From Volutella citrinella (taxonomy: Eukaryota; Ascomycota; Sordariomycetes; Hypocreales; Nectriaceae): a stretch of 64,000 nucleotides of DNA. The notes under the pieces are model-generated. The model did not search any database. It had not been told where the DNA came from and saw nothing but the letters and a program-made list of their open reading frames with translations. Below, one piece after another: positions 43,931 through 53,328 of the stretch. The DNA lies in contig JAWZSP010000003.1 in NCBI GenBank assembly GCA_034401135.1, positions 3,596,001-3,660,000 of the forward strand, in the 5' to 3' direction. The position numbers and the translations under genes are program-made. Position 1 is the first letter of the stretch, and each line of letters opens with the position of its first letter.

Positions 43931-43980
43931 GGAATGCAGCGCCCATTCCAGTCCGGCCACCCGCCATTCCCATTTGCTGT
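43931..43980. promoter_or_regulatory. Cluster of three AbaA-type CATTCC motifs upstream of wetA
   Basis: GGAATG at 43931-43936 (CATTCC on the minus strand), CATTCC at 43944-43949 and CATTCC at 43975-43980 lie within 50 bp, about 475-525 bp upstream of the wetA ATG. CATTCY is the recognised AbaA (TEA/ATTS domain) binding site in Aspergillus. BrlA-type motifs are also present at 43676-43682 (AAAGGGA) and 43986-43992 (CGAGGGA). Function is inferred from motif density and gene identity. Confidence 0.5.
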
Positions 43981-44266
43981 CCTGCCGAGGGAGCGACCCA
44001 CGGCTTCTTAATTTGCTCATGACTTATAAAGGACCTGCTCATCTGCCCTGAGATTCTCAGTCGTTGGGAATCGCAGAGTGGCTTGAGTGGTCGCCGAGTA
44101 TTGCTGAGGGTGGGTGGGTGGTGGATGGCGGTTGCGATCTTGGGTGACACAAGATTATGAGAGCTGGTGCCCCACGTGGAAATTTGTGCCTTGCATTGCA
44201 TCGAATGCAACATGGTCTGACAGGTGAGAATGCGACGACCAGGACAATGGAGAAAATCTCAAACCA

Positions 44267-44289
44267 ATGCCGATGCCGATGCCGATGCC
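44267..44289. repeat. Hexamer repeat ATGCCG, about 3.8 copies
   Basis: A simple perfect repeat in the spacer between wetA and the methyltransferase gene. No role is suggested. Confidence 0.9.
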
Positions 44290-45096
44290 TGCTGTACAGG
44301 CCCGAGTGGTGGTGCCTGGTTGTCGAGAAGCCGATGCAGGGCATTGATCGGACAACCGCATGTACCAGGTGTCACAGTCTTGCTATATTTTCCCATTCTG
44401 GATGGCTTAGCAGATCATGTTCCGCCAAGAATCTCCAGCGGAATAGATAATATGTTGGCCACCCTTCAAAGATGGTCACACCAAGCATCAGGGGCTGGTA
44501 CAATGGCGCCAACCATTCGGCTCCGTCACAGAATTAGCACTCACTTCAAGCTCCGCAGGTGTCCTCAAGCATCTGTACTTACAAACAAGTGCTTATACGA
44601 ACCAAGTATTGCTCGGACGCTTCTCGGCTTTTGCCTCCTGCATCTGGTTCTTAGTCATGGCATGGTTGTTAGTTACGCCGCGTCCTGGAAACCATTGTTG
44701 CGAAACCTGCCTCCCGAGAACATTAAGACCGATCAGAGGCACCAATGTCGCCCGCTTTCCCTCTCTCCTCTCTCCTCTTTCCTCTTCCTTCCCAGAGCCG
44801 AATCCCGGGCCGGTCCTAGTCGGGGAGTTTTCGGCCTCGCGGCTGACCCACCCCGCCCCGCCCCACCCCCCGAACCGAAGCGCGCCGTTGCTGCCCGCGT
44901 TCGCTCTCTAGAAAAATGCTCCGCTTCCTTTCTTACACCAACACGCCTGCGCAATCAGGCACTAGTCATCTTGCTCAGACAGGGTCTTGCAGCAGGAACA
45001 CTTTTCCCCCCTGCTGGATCAATCACTCGTCACTCACATCACCACGGCTCTTCTTGTTGTCTGCCAAAGACATCCCATCTACTCACCAAGCCCGTC

Positions 45097-46057
45097 ATGG
45101 CCGTCCTTGGGACCATCTTCGAGGCCGCCTACTTCCTGGTCGACCCGTGGATCTTCATGGGACAGTCTTTGCGCTACCTGCCAGGCACCATTCTCTCCCT
45201 GCTCTCCCGCGGCGCCTTCCGCACGCTGCTTTCCCCGTCCGCCCTCCTCGAGGCGTGGTTCGGCCGCTTCTGGTCCGTCGTTGGGCCCCAGGTCAAGACG
45301 GGCGGCGAGCGCCGCGTCATCCCCCTGCTCGAGGGTCGTGTCCGGGATGCCGTCGTGTGCGACCACGTCGTCGGCGAGCCCGTCAGCGGCATCGTCATGG
45401 AGATTGGCGCCGGGAGCGGCATGTGGGCTGATGTCTTTGCAAAGATCAACGTAAACAACAACGTCGACGTCGACGGCGATGCTTCTCTTCGGCGCCGCGT
45501 AGCCCCCGGCATCACCAAGATCTACGGCGTGGAGCCCAACCCGGAGTCGGCTGCGGCCTTGAGGAAGCGTGTCAAGGACGTCGATCTGGATGGCGTGTAC
45601 GAGGTCGTGCCCGTCGGCATCGAGTCGCTCAACGACCCTGATGCCTGGGGCGGTCGCATCGAGCCCGGAAGCGTTGACTGTATTGTCACCATCCTGTGCC
45701 TCTGCAGCATCCCCGATCCCGAGAAGAACATCAAGCTGCTCTACAACAGCCTCAAGAAGGGCGGCCGGTGGTACGTGTATGAGCACGTAAGGGTCGAGCG
45801 AGGCGGTTTCTTGCTGCGATGGTATCAGTGTGAGTCCAGATATGCGTGCGCTTCGCCCTAGCCCAGTCCACACTGACAACTATCCAGGGTTCGTCGACTT
45901 TCCGTGGTCCGTTTGCATTGGCTCATGCCGCCTGTGTCGTGCTACAGGTAAATCACTGCGGGAGGTCGGGCCATGGGCGAAAATGGACCTCGCGCAGCCT
46001 CCAGATGAACCGTCTTATCACCTGCTTCCCCATGTGCTAGGAACACTGATGAAGTGA
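45097..46057 (+). CDS. METTL7-like S-adenosylmethionine-dependent methyltransferase
   Basis: Two exons (45097-45829, 45888-46057) give 300 residues. The N-terminus is hydrophobic (TIFEAAYFLVDPWIFMGQSL) and probably anchors the protein in a membrane or lipid droplet. Residues about 90-240 form a class I methyltransferase: motif I IVMEIGAGSGMWADVF, acidic residue in KIYGVEPNPESAAALRKR, then DCIVTILCLCSIPDPEKN and LKKGGRWYVYEHVR. The C-terminus after the intron (SCRLCRATGKSLREVGPW, YHLLPHVLGTLMK) matches METTL7-type proteins. Human METTL7 enzymes methylate small thiols; the fungal substrate is unknown. The GT at 45830 is chosen because it yields YQWFVDFPW across the junction. Its stop is 160 bp from that of the convergent helicase. 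Confidence 0.84.
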
Positions 46058-46216
46058 TACCATACCACCTTGTGCCGCATTCCTATATATACATGTGCGT
46101 GGATATACAAACACGGTGGCGGAAGACATAGAACAAACCGCAAGTGGTCATAATGCAGTAAATACTCCGATCTAATCCCAAGGGTATCAATCAGGATGCC
46201 GAAAACTCCTGCCCAG

Positions 46217-49200
46217 TCAAAGCTCATCGTCATCATCGTCGTCTGACAAGAATATTGAGGTCCTTTTGCTGCATCCCTCGGAACCCCGGTTGGTCTTCCC
46301 CTCCAGGATCTTGATCTCCTTCATTTCCGACTTGACCAGCTCGGCCTTTGGCATGTCTTTTGCATCCTCGCCCTTCACAGACAGCTCCATCTTGACTGTG
46401 CCAGATTCAACCTTGGTCCTCGGTTCCGGTTCTGCCTTCGCCTTGGCAACATTCTCAGCAGTCAACAAACCCTCGTTGATCAACATGCTCTCCCTTCTCC
46501 TGTAAAAGCTGTCGAGGCAGTTTCGTCTCGACTCCTGAGTCCAGCTCTCCACCACCAGGGCAAAGTCGGTAGCGTTAGCAAATCCAAATTCCTTTGCCAT
46601 CTCGCAAAACTGTCGAAGCAGCACATCCTCTGGGGGGTTGTACGTGTTGTGAACGCCGTCTAGCGAGTCCGCCTCCTGGCTTCCTGCGAAAAGCGCGCTT
46701 TGCCCATCGACGTCGCCTTCAGCATATGACATCATAGCTGCCTGCCGAGACAGCTGTTCTTCAACTTTCGACGACCCAATGACTTCAGAGTTATCATGGG
46801 TGTACTCGACTCCAGCAGACGTGAGAATAGCCTGTATTGCATCGCCTTCTGGTACCCTCTTGTTTCGGGATTCATGCACCCCGTCTTGATTTTCTGCCGT
46901 GAGAAGCGCAGCCAGTTGGCTTACACCCCCGTCATCATTGTCGCCAGCCTCTTGCTTGACAGTGCCCAATCCCTCGTCATCTTTCGCGGCTTTCTCCATG
47001 TCCACATCCAGCATGGTCACGCCAGCTTTGGCCTCGGCGATGTTTGTCTTGTTGACGATATCCCGCAACAGGCCGCTGTCACTGTGGTACGTGAAGATGT
47101 TGCTGAGCCCAAAGATCTCGCCTTTCCGTTCTGTGTCTTGCTGAACACCTTTGAAATACCGTCGCTCCGACGAGGCCGTGTAGCCAATATTGGCCTGTTG
47201 CTGCTTGTAAATTTGACGTGCGTATACAATCTCCTCCACGGTACCCAGTGAAATGAGGCGAAACACCTCGACATCGCGGGTTTGCCCGATTCGATAGGCT
47301 CTATCCTGGGCTTGTAGATCATACGAGGGGTTCCAGTGGGGATCTATAATCACCACCTTGTTCGCAGATGTAATGTTGAGCCCCATACCTCCGGCCTTGG
47401 TGGAGATGAGAAAGACGAATTGCGTCGGGTCGGAGTTGAACGTATCCACAACTTCCTGGCGCTGTTCGTAGCTCAGGGACCCATCCAGATAGCTCACGGT
47501 ATAGCTGGTGTTGGTAAAGAGATGCTGCAAGATCCGCAACAGCCGCACGCTGTGAGAAAACACCAGCACCTTATCGCCGTTGCCATGCCAAAACTTAAGC
47601 AGTTTCTTCAGCACTTTCCACTTTCCACAAAACTCGGGGTTGACCAGGTTCTTGATGAGATCCCGCTGCTTATACAGCACTTTCCACGTGTCTGGCAAGC
47701 ACGTTTGGAGCATTCTAAGCTCCGAAGCATGTCGGCTATCGGTATCAGTCGTATGCGGAATCAGGAGTGTCAGATGGTTGGCGAGCTTTTGGAGGACTAT
47801 CATGCAGGGAAAGACGATGCTTTGCCACGATTTGCCGCTGGGGAGGATGGCGTCGCAGCACCAGCCTCTCTTCTTCCCGTCGCAGCATGGGTCAGAGAGT
47901 GTCCTCAAAACTGTCACATCTTTGCTGTCTAGAAATGTCTCGTACGCTTCGAGCTGCAGGTCAGTGAGCGGACAGAACACAACCCTGTCGGTCTTCTTGG
48001 GCAGCTGGTCCGCAATAAGCGTCTTCATGCGTCGCAGGAAATATTGGGGCAGAAGGTTGTGCACGAGCTTCTTCGCTGTCTGCCTCGCAAGACTCAGCTG
48101 GGCGACGGTCGCCTCATGAGACTGGCCAACGGTCAGTGGCTTGGTGATGGTCTGCGACCACTCGGCCAAAGTACCAAACTGGCCCGGGTTCGTCCAGTCC
48201 AGAAGCGTCCAGAGCTCTTCATACTTGTTTTGTATTGCCGTCCCAGTCAGTCCAATGCGGCAGAGCGCGTTGACCTCGTTCATCGCTTTGGTGGTTTCCG
48301 AGTATCGGTCCTTGAGCCGATGGCACTCGTCGCAAATCACCGCATCCCACTGGACCATGTTGATCGAGCTGCGGCTATTTTTGTAAGTGTCGTAGGTCGT
48401 TACCATTACTTCCAGCCGACCAGCTCGAGCAGAGCCCAGAACATCATCCTTGTTCGCGCCATGAAACACATCGGTGTGCCACCAGCCCCATCTATTCAGT
48501 TCATTTTTCCAGTTCATAATCAGAGATCCAGGGCAAATGACGAGGATTCGCGGGTACCACCGGTCGCCATACTGCCGTATGCGTCGCATGCGCTTCATAT
48601 CCCGTTCATCCCCTGTCTTGCCGAACGCCGCAGTGAGAAAGGCAGCGACCTGGACCGTCTTTCCCAGTCCCATATCATCGCCCAGGATTCCACCCTCCTG
48701 ATACACGAATTTCCGATGCAGGAATGCGACACCAGCCACTTGGTAGTCTCGTAAATACTGGGCAATCGAGGCCGGAATTAAGCCAGCTGATTGGCAAAGC
48801 TCGATGTCCTTGTATGGCCTAGAAGGCTTGATGCCACTCTTCTCCTCAAACTTTGGCCGTTCCTCCAGATCGCCTAGCCTAGATGTCTCCTCAAAATGAA
48901 TCCCAGAAAAATCTGGAGGTAGCATCAAGGCGGCGTCATGGTGGAGCTTCTTTTGGGCATCAAACTGTCGCTTCCGCTCTTGGACGTATTCGGGAATGCT
49001 TGTGAGCTCCAAATCATCATCGTCGGCAGGAATTACTTCTCCATGCGCATCGTGACGTTTCTTTTTCCCTGCAGACTTGCGCTTGCCTTTGCGCTTCTTC
49101 GGCTTCACAGGTAAGTCGTCGTCGTCGTCGGTCCATTCCACTTTCTCCGGGAGGTCGACGGCATGCTTCCGTTTGGAACCGCTTTTCTCAGTAGAAGGCC

Positions 49201-49276
49201 CAAGCCCGTCTTCTGATTCGGAACCCGTGTCCCCATCATCCAGGATATGAATGATGTCTTTGTCTCCAATCTGCAT
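46217..49276 (-). CDS. ERCC6L2-type SNF2 family DNA helicase/translocase
   Basis: Single exon, 1019 residues. The acidic and Lys-rich N-terminus has nuclear-signal-like KPKKRKGKRK. The SNF2 ATPase starts IPASIAQYLRDYQVAGVAFL. Walker A is GDDMGLGKT (about 199), the DEAH-like box is DECH (about 315), followed by GLTGTAIQNKYEELW, FLRRMKTLIADQLPKKTDRV and a Cys-rich insert (PCCDGKKRGWCCD). The C-lobe shows KVLVFSHSVRLLRILQHLF, STKAGGMGLNITSANKVVII and QAQDRAYRIGQTRDVEVFRL. The QLPKK segment followed by the Cys-rich insert is the pattern I associate with ERCC6L2, separating it from CSB/Rad26. ERCC6L2 works in DNA break repair and transcription-linked damage response in animals; the fungal role is inferred. 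The tail is acidic, ending SDDDDDDEL. Confidence 0.86.
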   Translation of the reverse strand: MQIGDKDIIHILDDGDTGSESEDGLGPSTEKSGSKRKHAVDLPEKVEWTDDDDDLPVKPKKRKGKRKSAGKKKRHDAHGEVIPADDDDLELTSIPEYVQERKRQFDAQKKLHHDAALMLPPDFSGIHFEETSRLGDLEERPKFEEKSGIKPSRPYKDIELCQSAGLIPASIAQYLRDYQVAGVAFLHRKFVYQEGGILGDDMGLGKTVQVAAFLTAAFGKTGDERDMKRMRRIRQYGDRWYPRILVICPGSLIMNWKNELNRWGWWHTDVFHGANKDDVLGSARAGRLEVMVTTYDTYKNSRSSINMVQWDAVICDECHRLKDRYSETTKAMNEVNALCRIGLTGTAIQNKYEELWTLLDWTNPGQFGTLAEWSQTITKPLTVGQSHEATVAQLSLARQTAKKLVHNLLPQYFLRRMKTLIADQLPKKTDRVVFCPLTDLQLEAYETFLDSKDVTVLRTLSDPCCDGKKRGWCCDAILPSGKSWQSIVFPCMIVLQKLANHLTLLIPHTTDTDSRHASELRMLQTCLPDTWKVLYKQRDLIKNLVNPEFCGKWKVLKKLLKFWHGNGDKVLVFSHSVRLLRILQHLFTNTSYTVSYLDGSLSYEQRQEVVDTFNSDPTQFVFLISTKAGGMGLNITSANKVVIIDPHWNPSYDLQAQDRAYRIGQTRDVEVFRLISLGTVEEIVYARQIYKQQQANIGYTASSERRYFKGVQQDTERKGEIFGLSNIFTYHSDSGLLRDIVNKTNIAEAKAGVTMLDVDMEKAAKDDEGLGTVKQEAGDNDDGGVSQLAALLTAENQDGVHESRNKRVPEGDAIQAILTSAGVEYTHDNSEVIGSSKVEEQLSRQAAMMSYAEGDVDGQSALFAGSQEADSLDGVHNTYNPPEDVLLRQFCEMAKEFGFANATDFALVVESWTQESRRNCLDSFYRRRESMLINEGLLTAENVAKAKAEPEPRTKVESGTVKMELSVKGEDAKDMPKAELVKSEMKEIKILEGKTNRGSEGCSKRTSIFLSDDDDDDEL

Positions 49277-50790
49277 TTCGATGGCACCGCAATGGTGGGG
49301 CTAGAGTGTAGATGGAACTCGCGTCGCAGGCGCGTGAAGAGTAAGGAACAGCGATGCGTGGTCACGTGGTCGACCTGTCACCCATTGCCGCCTGATGTGT
49401 GCACGACAGAAGGCACGGCAGATCCAAGCGGTGAATCGGTCATAACCAGGTTTCGAAAAAGAATTGTTTAGACCCCTTTCTCCCTATCATTGTGCTTTCC
49501 TGATAACTACATTACCTCTACCGTCTAATACACTTCATAGTCTCCAAGCTACTTAATCCACTGTAGTGTCCAAGGTTCAAGCTCCGGTAACTTGCCTCCC
49601 ATCCACGGACACTTCACTTCGATATTGTTTTTTATCATGTGTAAGCACTATCAGAAAAAAGCGACCACAACGATATATGCATTCAGAAATTGATTTCCCC
49701 ATTTCATTCCCTGGGTTCCTGCGCCATTCTCAACAGAGATGACATCACCACCATGTCCCTGTCGTGTACATATGTAATCCGTAGGATGAATCACGGTGCT
49801 ACACATAGCGAAGGCAGCACAAGCATCAAAAATGGCCTAGGGAATCATATGGAAGATTCCCTTCGCAGAACTCGTCAATGGGCTTCCAACCGAAGCTGCA
49901 AACCTGAGTCCTGAGAACATGACAGGAAGAGCGCCCACATCGCTCAGCATGTTTTCCATGCCCCAGCTGGGGAGACCCAAGGAAGCCCCGAATAGTGGCA
50001 GCCTCGTTGGCTTTGTATTCGTTCGTCGGCCACCGACCGATTTTCTTGCTAGCGGCCCATACATGCCCACCTATATAGCTGAGGCGGAGAAAGAAGCGGT
50101 AGACAGCCTCAACCGCCGTTGGATGTTGGAAGTCGGCATGGGTACGGGAGTGGGCGTGCCAATTTTCCTCGCCCTGTCGTTCTTCGTCGGCCGATAGGCC
50201 GGGCGCAAGAAAAATACCTCCGCGTATTCAGAGGCCAAGGTCAAAATGGAGAGTCTCTTGTGAGCCGGCTGTGTTATTTTGTCGGCAATTCGGATGGGTC
50301 GATACGTTGGGGCCCAGTCGTTGATGTGAGTTCAAAATTTGAAGGGGCATGTGGGCACAGAAAAAGAAAAACAGTCCAGCCATTTATCAGACCACTAAAA
50401 TTCTAACGCCGAGAAAAGGATTTCGCGAATTAAATGGCACAGAAAAATGTAGTCTGTTCATTCTCGACATCTAGATAATCAAGAGAGTCAATGCCAATGA
50501 GTGTCTTTTCAATAGTGCATTACAATCACACAAAGGCTGTGAGGTTTCGAGCTTCACAAATGAAATTATTCTCTTCTTTGGGTGTATCAATATTCATTGC
50601 TGATGCTCTTCTGCATCTATCCGCTTCAAATGTACCCAACGCCTTTCAATGCTATATACAAGTGGCGGTACGGTGCCACAGAACGTCCTGCCAATGACGG
50701 AAGCGGAGTCTATGTGCACATTTTTCCCTTTCAATGGCGTGGCAGTTCGGTCTCGCAAGTCTAATCGATGAATCGACCAGATACCGTTGC
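49277..50790. other. Spacer with a decayed gene candidate
   Basis: About 1.5 kb between the helicase start and the stop of the next minus-strand gene. It is AT-richer than the coding flanks and holds the interrupted frame listed separately. No other feature is supported. Confidence 0.4.
49690..50263 (+). pseudogene. Putative single-TM protein gene interrupted by an in-frame TAG
   Basis: Two protein-like segments can be joined by a plausible 67-bp phase-0 intron (49774-49840, GTAATC to CCTAG). The first contains SCAILNRDDITTMSLSCTY. The second runs GIIWKIPFAELVNGLPTEAA, then ENMTGRAPTSLSMFSMPQLG and NSGSLVGFVFVRRPPTDF, to a membrane segment GTGVGVPIFLALSFFVGR. There TAG (50195-50197) stops it, yet the same frame continues 21 codons as AGRKKNTSAYSEAKVKMESL plus one Leu, to TGA at 50261. 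A KK-rich juxtamembrane tail is what a type I membrane protein would carry, so the TAG looks like a nonsense change (for example from TGG). The N-terminus was not found and the family is not recognised. Splice donor and 5' limit are guesses. Confidence 0.33.
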
Positions 50791-51136
50791 TTAGTTCATG
50801 CGGCCGTCGTAGGCGAGCATGCCGAGGTAGGGCCAGCCAAGAATGAACCACAGGCCAGGGAAGAAGCTAGTAGGAAATAATGTTAGCGAGTCCATTCCAT
50901 GTCAATGAAGCACCAATTGGCTGTTTTGAAACTTACATGATGGCCTGGGAGGCGACACGGTGGAACATCTTGCCGTAGTCGGGGCTGGCGATCTTCTGGC
51001 TTTTAGGGAGACGCTCGAAGGGGTGAGCCTCCATGGATCGGCCGACGTTGCGCATGGCACCAAGGAGGGAGAACTGGCGGCGCGAGGCAACGCGAGCAGT
51101 GCTTCGGAAAGCGGCGCGGGCGACGATGGCAGACAT
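50791..51136 (-). CDS. Small mitochondrial inner-membrane protein, uncharacterised
   Basis: Two exons (50937-51136, 50791-50866; intron 50867-50936) give 91 residues. The N-terminus (MSAIVARAAFRSTARVASRR, then QFSLLGAM) is a basic amphipathic presequence with a likely cleavage RQFS-like site. A hydrophilic stretch (SMEAHPFERLPKSQKIASPD) precedes one hydrophobic helix (IIFFPGLWFILGWPYLGMLA) and a short tail, AYDGRMN. This layout suits an accessory subunit of a respiratory complex or ATP synthase, but I cannot assign one. The donor GTAAGT and acceptor CTACTAG are clear, and splicing keeps the frame. Confidence 0.72.
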
Positions 51137-52517
51137 TGTTGCTGAGTGATGGTTTGGAAGGTTGGTGTAAGTGGTGTTTTGGTCGTCAAAGACAAAGAAT
51201 GAGTCTTTTTATTCAAAATGAGCTGAGGAGTTTTCGAGCGGAGGAATTAACTCGATTGAAGTGCGAGAGGAGATAACTCGAAAGTGCGGATCGGATTGAG
51301 TGGTGTTTATAAGACGGAGCGGAGATGTTGATACGATTGGATCGGTAGACCTTGTTGGTGATGGTGGTGAGAGAGGAGACAAATTGGCAAGAGGGGAAGC
51401 CTCAGGAGCTCTTATATCGAATACTACATGCCGATCTAGCTACCAGGGAATGCGAATTTGCGCCGGGATCCTTGCATACGGCGGAATCCCAACGTCGACT
51501 GTCCATTGTGGTCAGATTCCAGGCTCAGTTGAGGATGTCATACCACCTTCAGCGCTGTGCTGTGGCCACCCAGCCAATGGCAGCGCAGCAAATGCCGACT
51601 GTAAGCACCGTGTGCGCACCGTGCTGCGGCGGACGATGGGTCGATTTCTACACCTCAGAACCTGGAGGTGGTGCCATCGCCCCCGGTTCGGCGGGGACCG
51701 TCGGGTCTTGTGATTGGCCTTGCCGCCTCAGATGACAGCGGGCCCTGGCCAGAAGGCAGAGGGCCCAATCAGCGCGCGATCCTGTTTCTCCCGCCCAAAA
51801 TCTGGCCATGGGCTGATGGCTGACGGAAGTTTGGAACCAACCCTTGGATGGGAGCATGTCGGCCGGGTGGCGACGGCGAACGCAGATGCGTCGGCAGTCG
51901 ACGGGTCGCGAAGCCCAGAGTGGCCAGTGAACCGTGGCCAGACGGCGGGGTGGCCAGAGTTCATGGCCGTGCATCTACCCCAAGCCTGCCTTGCTTGACC
52001 CCTTCGGGCACTTCCAGTCGTGTTCCTGGTTCGCATGACTGGCTGATCAGATTGCATGAGATCCGATAGTGTGTTCTGATGGCAATGAGGCCAGGGTTGG
52101 CGATCCCAACCGCGACGCTATCCGGCGGTGCTGGCGTTCCCCGGATAACGTGCGTCGGCATGTTGCGAAATGCTGTGATTTCTTCGATCTCATCTGACAC
52201 CTGGCAACCCTGTGGCACCCGTCGGGCGGAGGCGACGCCGGAGAACCCAGGCCGAGAACCAGCCCCAGCACTACGGAAGCCCAAAGGGTTCCCGTCCCCA
52301 AATTTAGCACCATGTCGCCGGTCTCCGTCTCGACCAGAAGGCCGGGTGCCAGTGTCATGTGACCTGGCGCGTGATGCCCGCGCCAAAGCTTCAACTGAGC
52401 TTGTCGTGTACCTTGTTGGCGCGAATAACTCTAGGTTCGTGGAGACGGCGACGAGCAGCCCTCACAGCCGCCCATCCACCACCATCCAATCTCAATCCTC
52501 ATCGGGCCCTTGCCAGC
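51137..52517. other. Divergent spacer, mitochondrial protein gene / GPI11
   Basis: About 1.4 kb between divergent starts. Open frames on both strands look random (high Arg, Pro, Ser). No repeat or RNA gene is seen. Confidence 0.45.
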
Positions 52518-53328
52518 ATGTCGACAACAGTCACCAAGGGCGCCGCCGCGCCGGCTGCCCAGCCCAAGGCGCCTATGCCCGCCGTGTCGCTCCTTAACCA
52601 CGCCGTTGCCGGCCCTGCCGCCGTCGCACACCCGCTCATCCTCGCCGGTCTGTTCGTTTGGCGGTTCGAGGCCCTAGTGGCCGACCCCGTGTCAACGCTG
52701 CAGTATTCTCTTCCCGTGGTTGCGGTGGTCCAGATGGCCTACGCAATGGCATGCTTCCCTCCCGCGGGATCGCAGACTGCAAAGGCCGCGAAGAAGTTGA
52801 AGAAGAAGGATGCCATTGTTCCCAACTCCATCGCGGTATGTTTACCAGAAAACCCCGAGTGCTCAAGGGTTCATTAATCTGACGCGGTAGCTAACGCTCT
52901 TTACATAGACGGCCATTCTTTCCATGATCCTCGCCGCACTGACTGTGCCCGCCTTCCACGTCCTGTTTGTGCTTTTTGGCGCGCCGTTCCTTACCAACGC
53001 CTTGGACACACTCTTGTGCTGTGCACACTTTGCTGTCCTCGCCGTCTTCCCCGTCGTCTTCGTTCGCGGATCTGATACCCACGCACTCCGAGCCGTCCTG
53101 GGCGTGTCAGCACCCCTCGATCAGACATTTGGTGGACTGGCTGGTGCCACCATCGGCGCTTGGCTGGGTGCTGTGCCAATCCCGCTCGACTGGGACCGCG
53201 AGTGGCAGAGGTGGCCTGTCACAATTGTTGTCGGCATCTATTTGGGATATATCCTCGGCTCCAAGTTGCTGGGAACAGTCTTCCATGGCAAGCGATGGGC
53301 AGAGGAAGCCAGCCCGAAAGAGGACTAA
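52518..53328 (+). CDS. GPI11: GPI biosynthesis protein Gpi11 (PIG-F)
   Basis: Two exons (52518-52835, 52909-53328; intron 52836-52908 with GCTAAC branch) give 245 residues. Six or so hydrophobic segments are visible, among them [40 protein letters not shown] and [18 protein letters not shown]. The PIG-F signature is in the C-terminal half: [20 protein letters not shown], then [20 protein letters not shown] and LGSKL. PIG-F/Gpi11 works in the ER membrane with Gpi7 and Gpi13 in adding ethanolamine phosphate to the GPI precursor. The ATG at 52518 starts [15 protein letters not shown]. Two probable GPI-anchored proteins are encoded in the same window, but they are not adjacent. Confidence 0.92.

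Larger units (their letters stand above)
43457..45096. other. Divergent spacer wetA / methyltransferase
   Basis: About 1.6 kb that must carry the wetA promoter and leader and the promoter of the next gene. It includes the AbaA-type cluster, an ATGCCG hexamer repeat (44267-44289, almost four copies) and a C/T-rich tract at about 44750-44800. A long stop-free frame upstream of 45097 is not accepted as coding. Confidence 0.45.

Noticed and set aside
44224..45096. Long stop-free in-frame extension upstream of the METTL7-like gene (291 codons)
   Set aside because: Its translation is low in conserved content and rich in Pro/Ser/Arg; the ATG at 45097 gives the expected hydrophobic N-terminus of the family.
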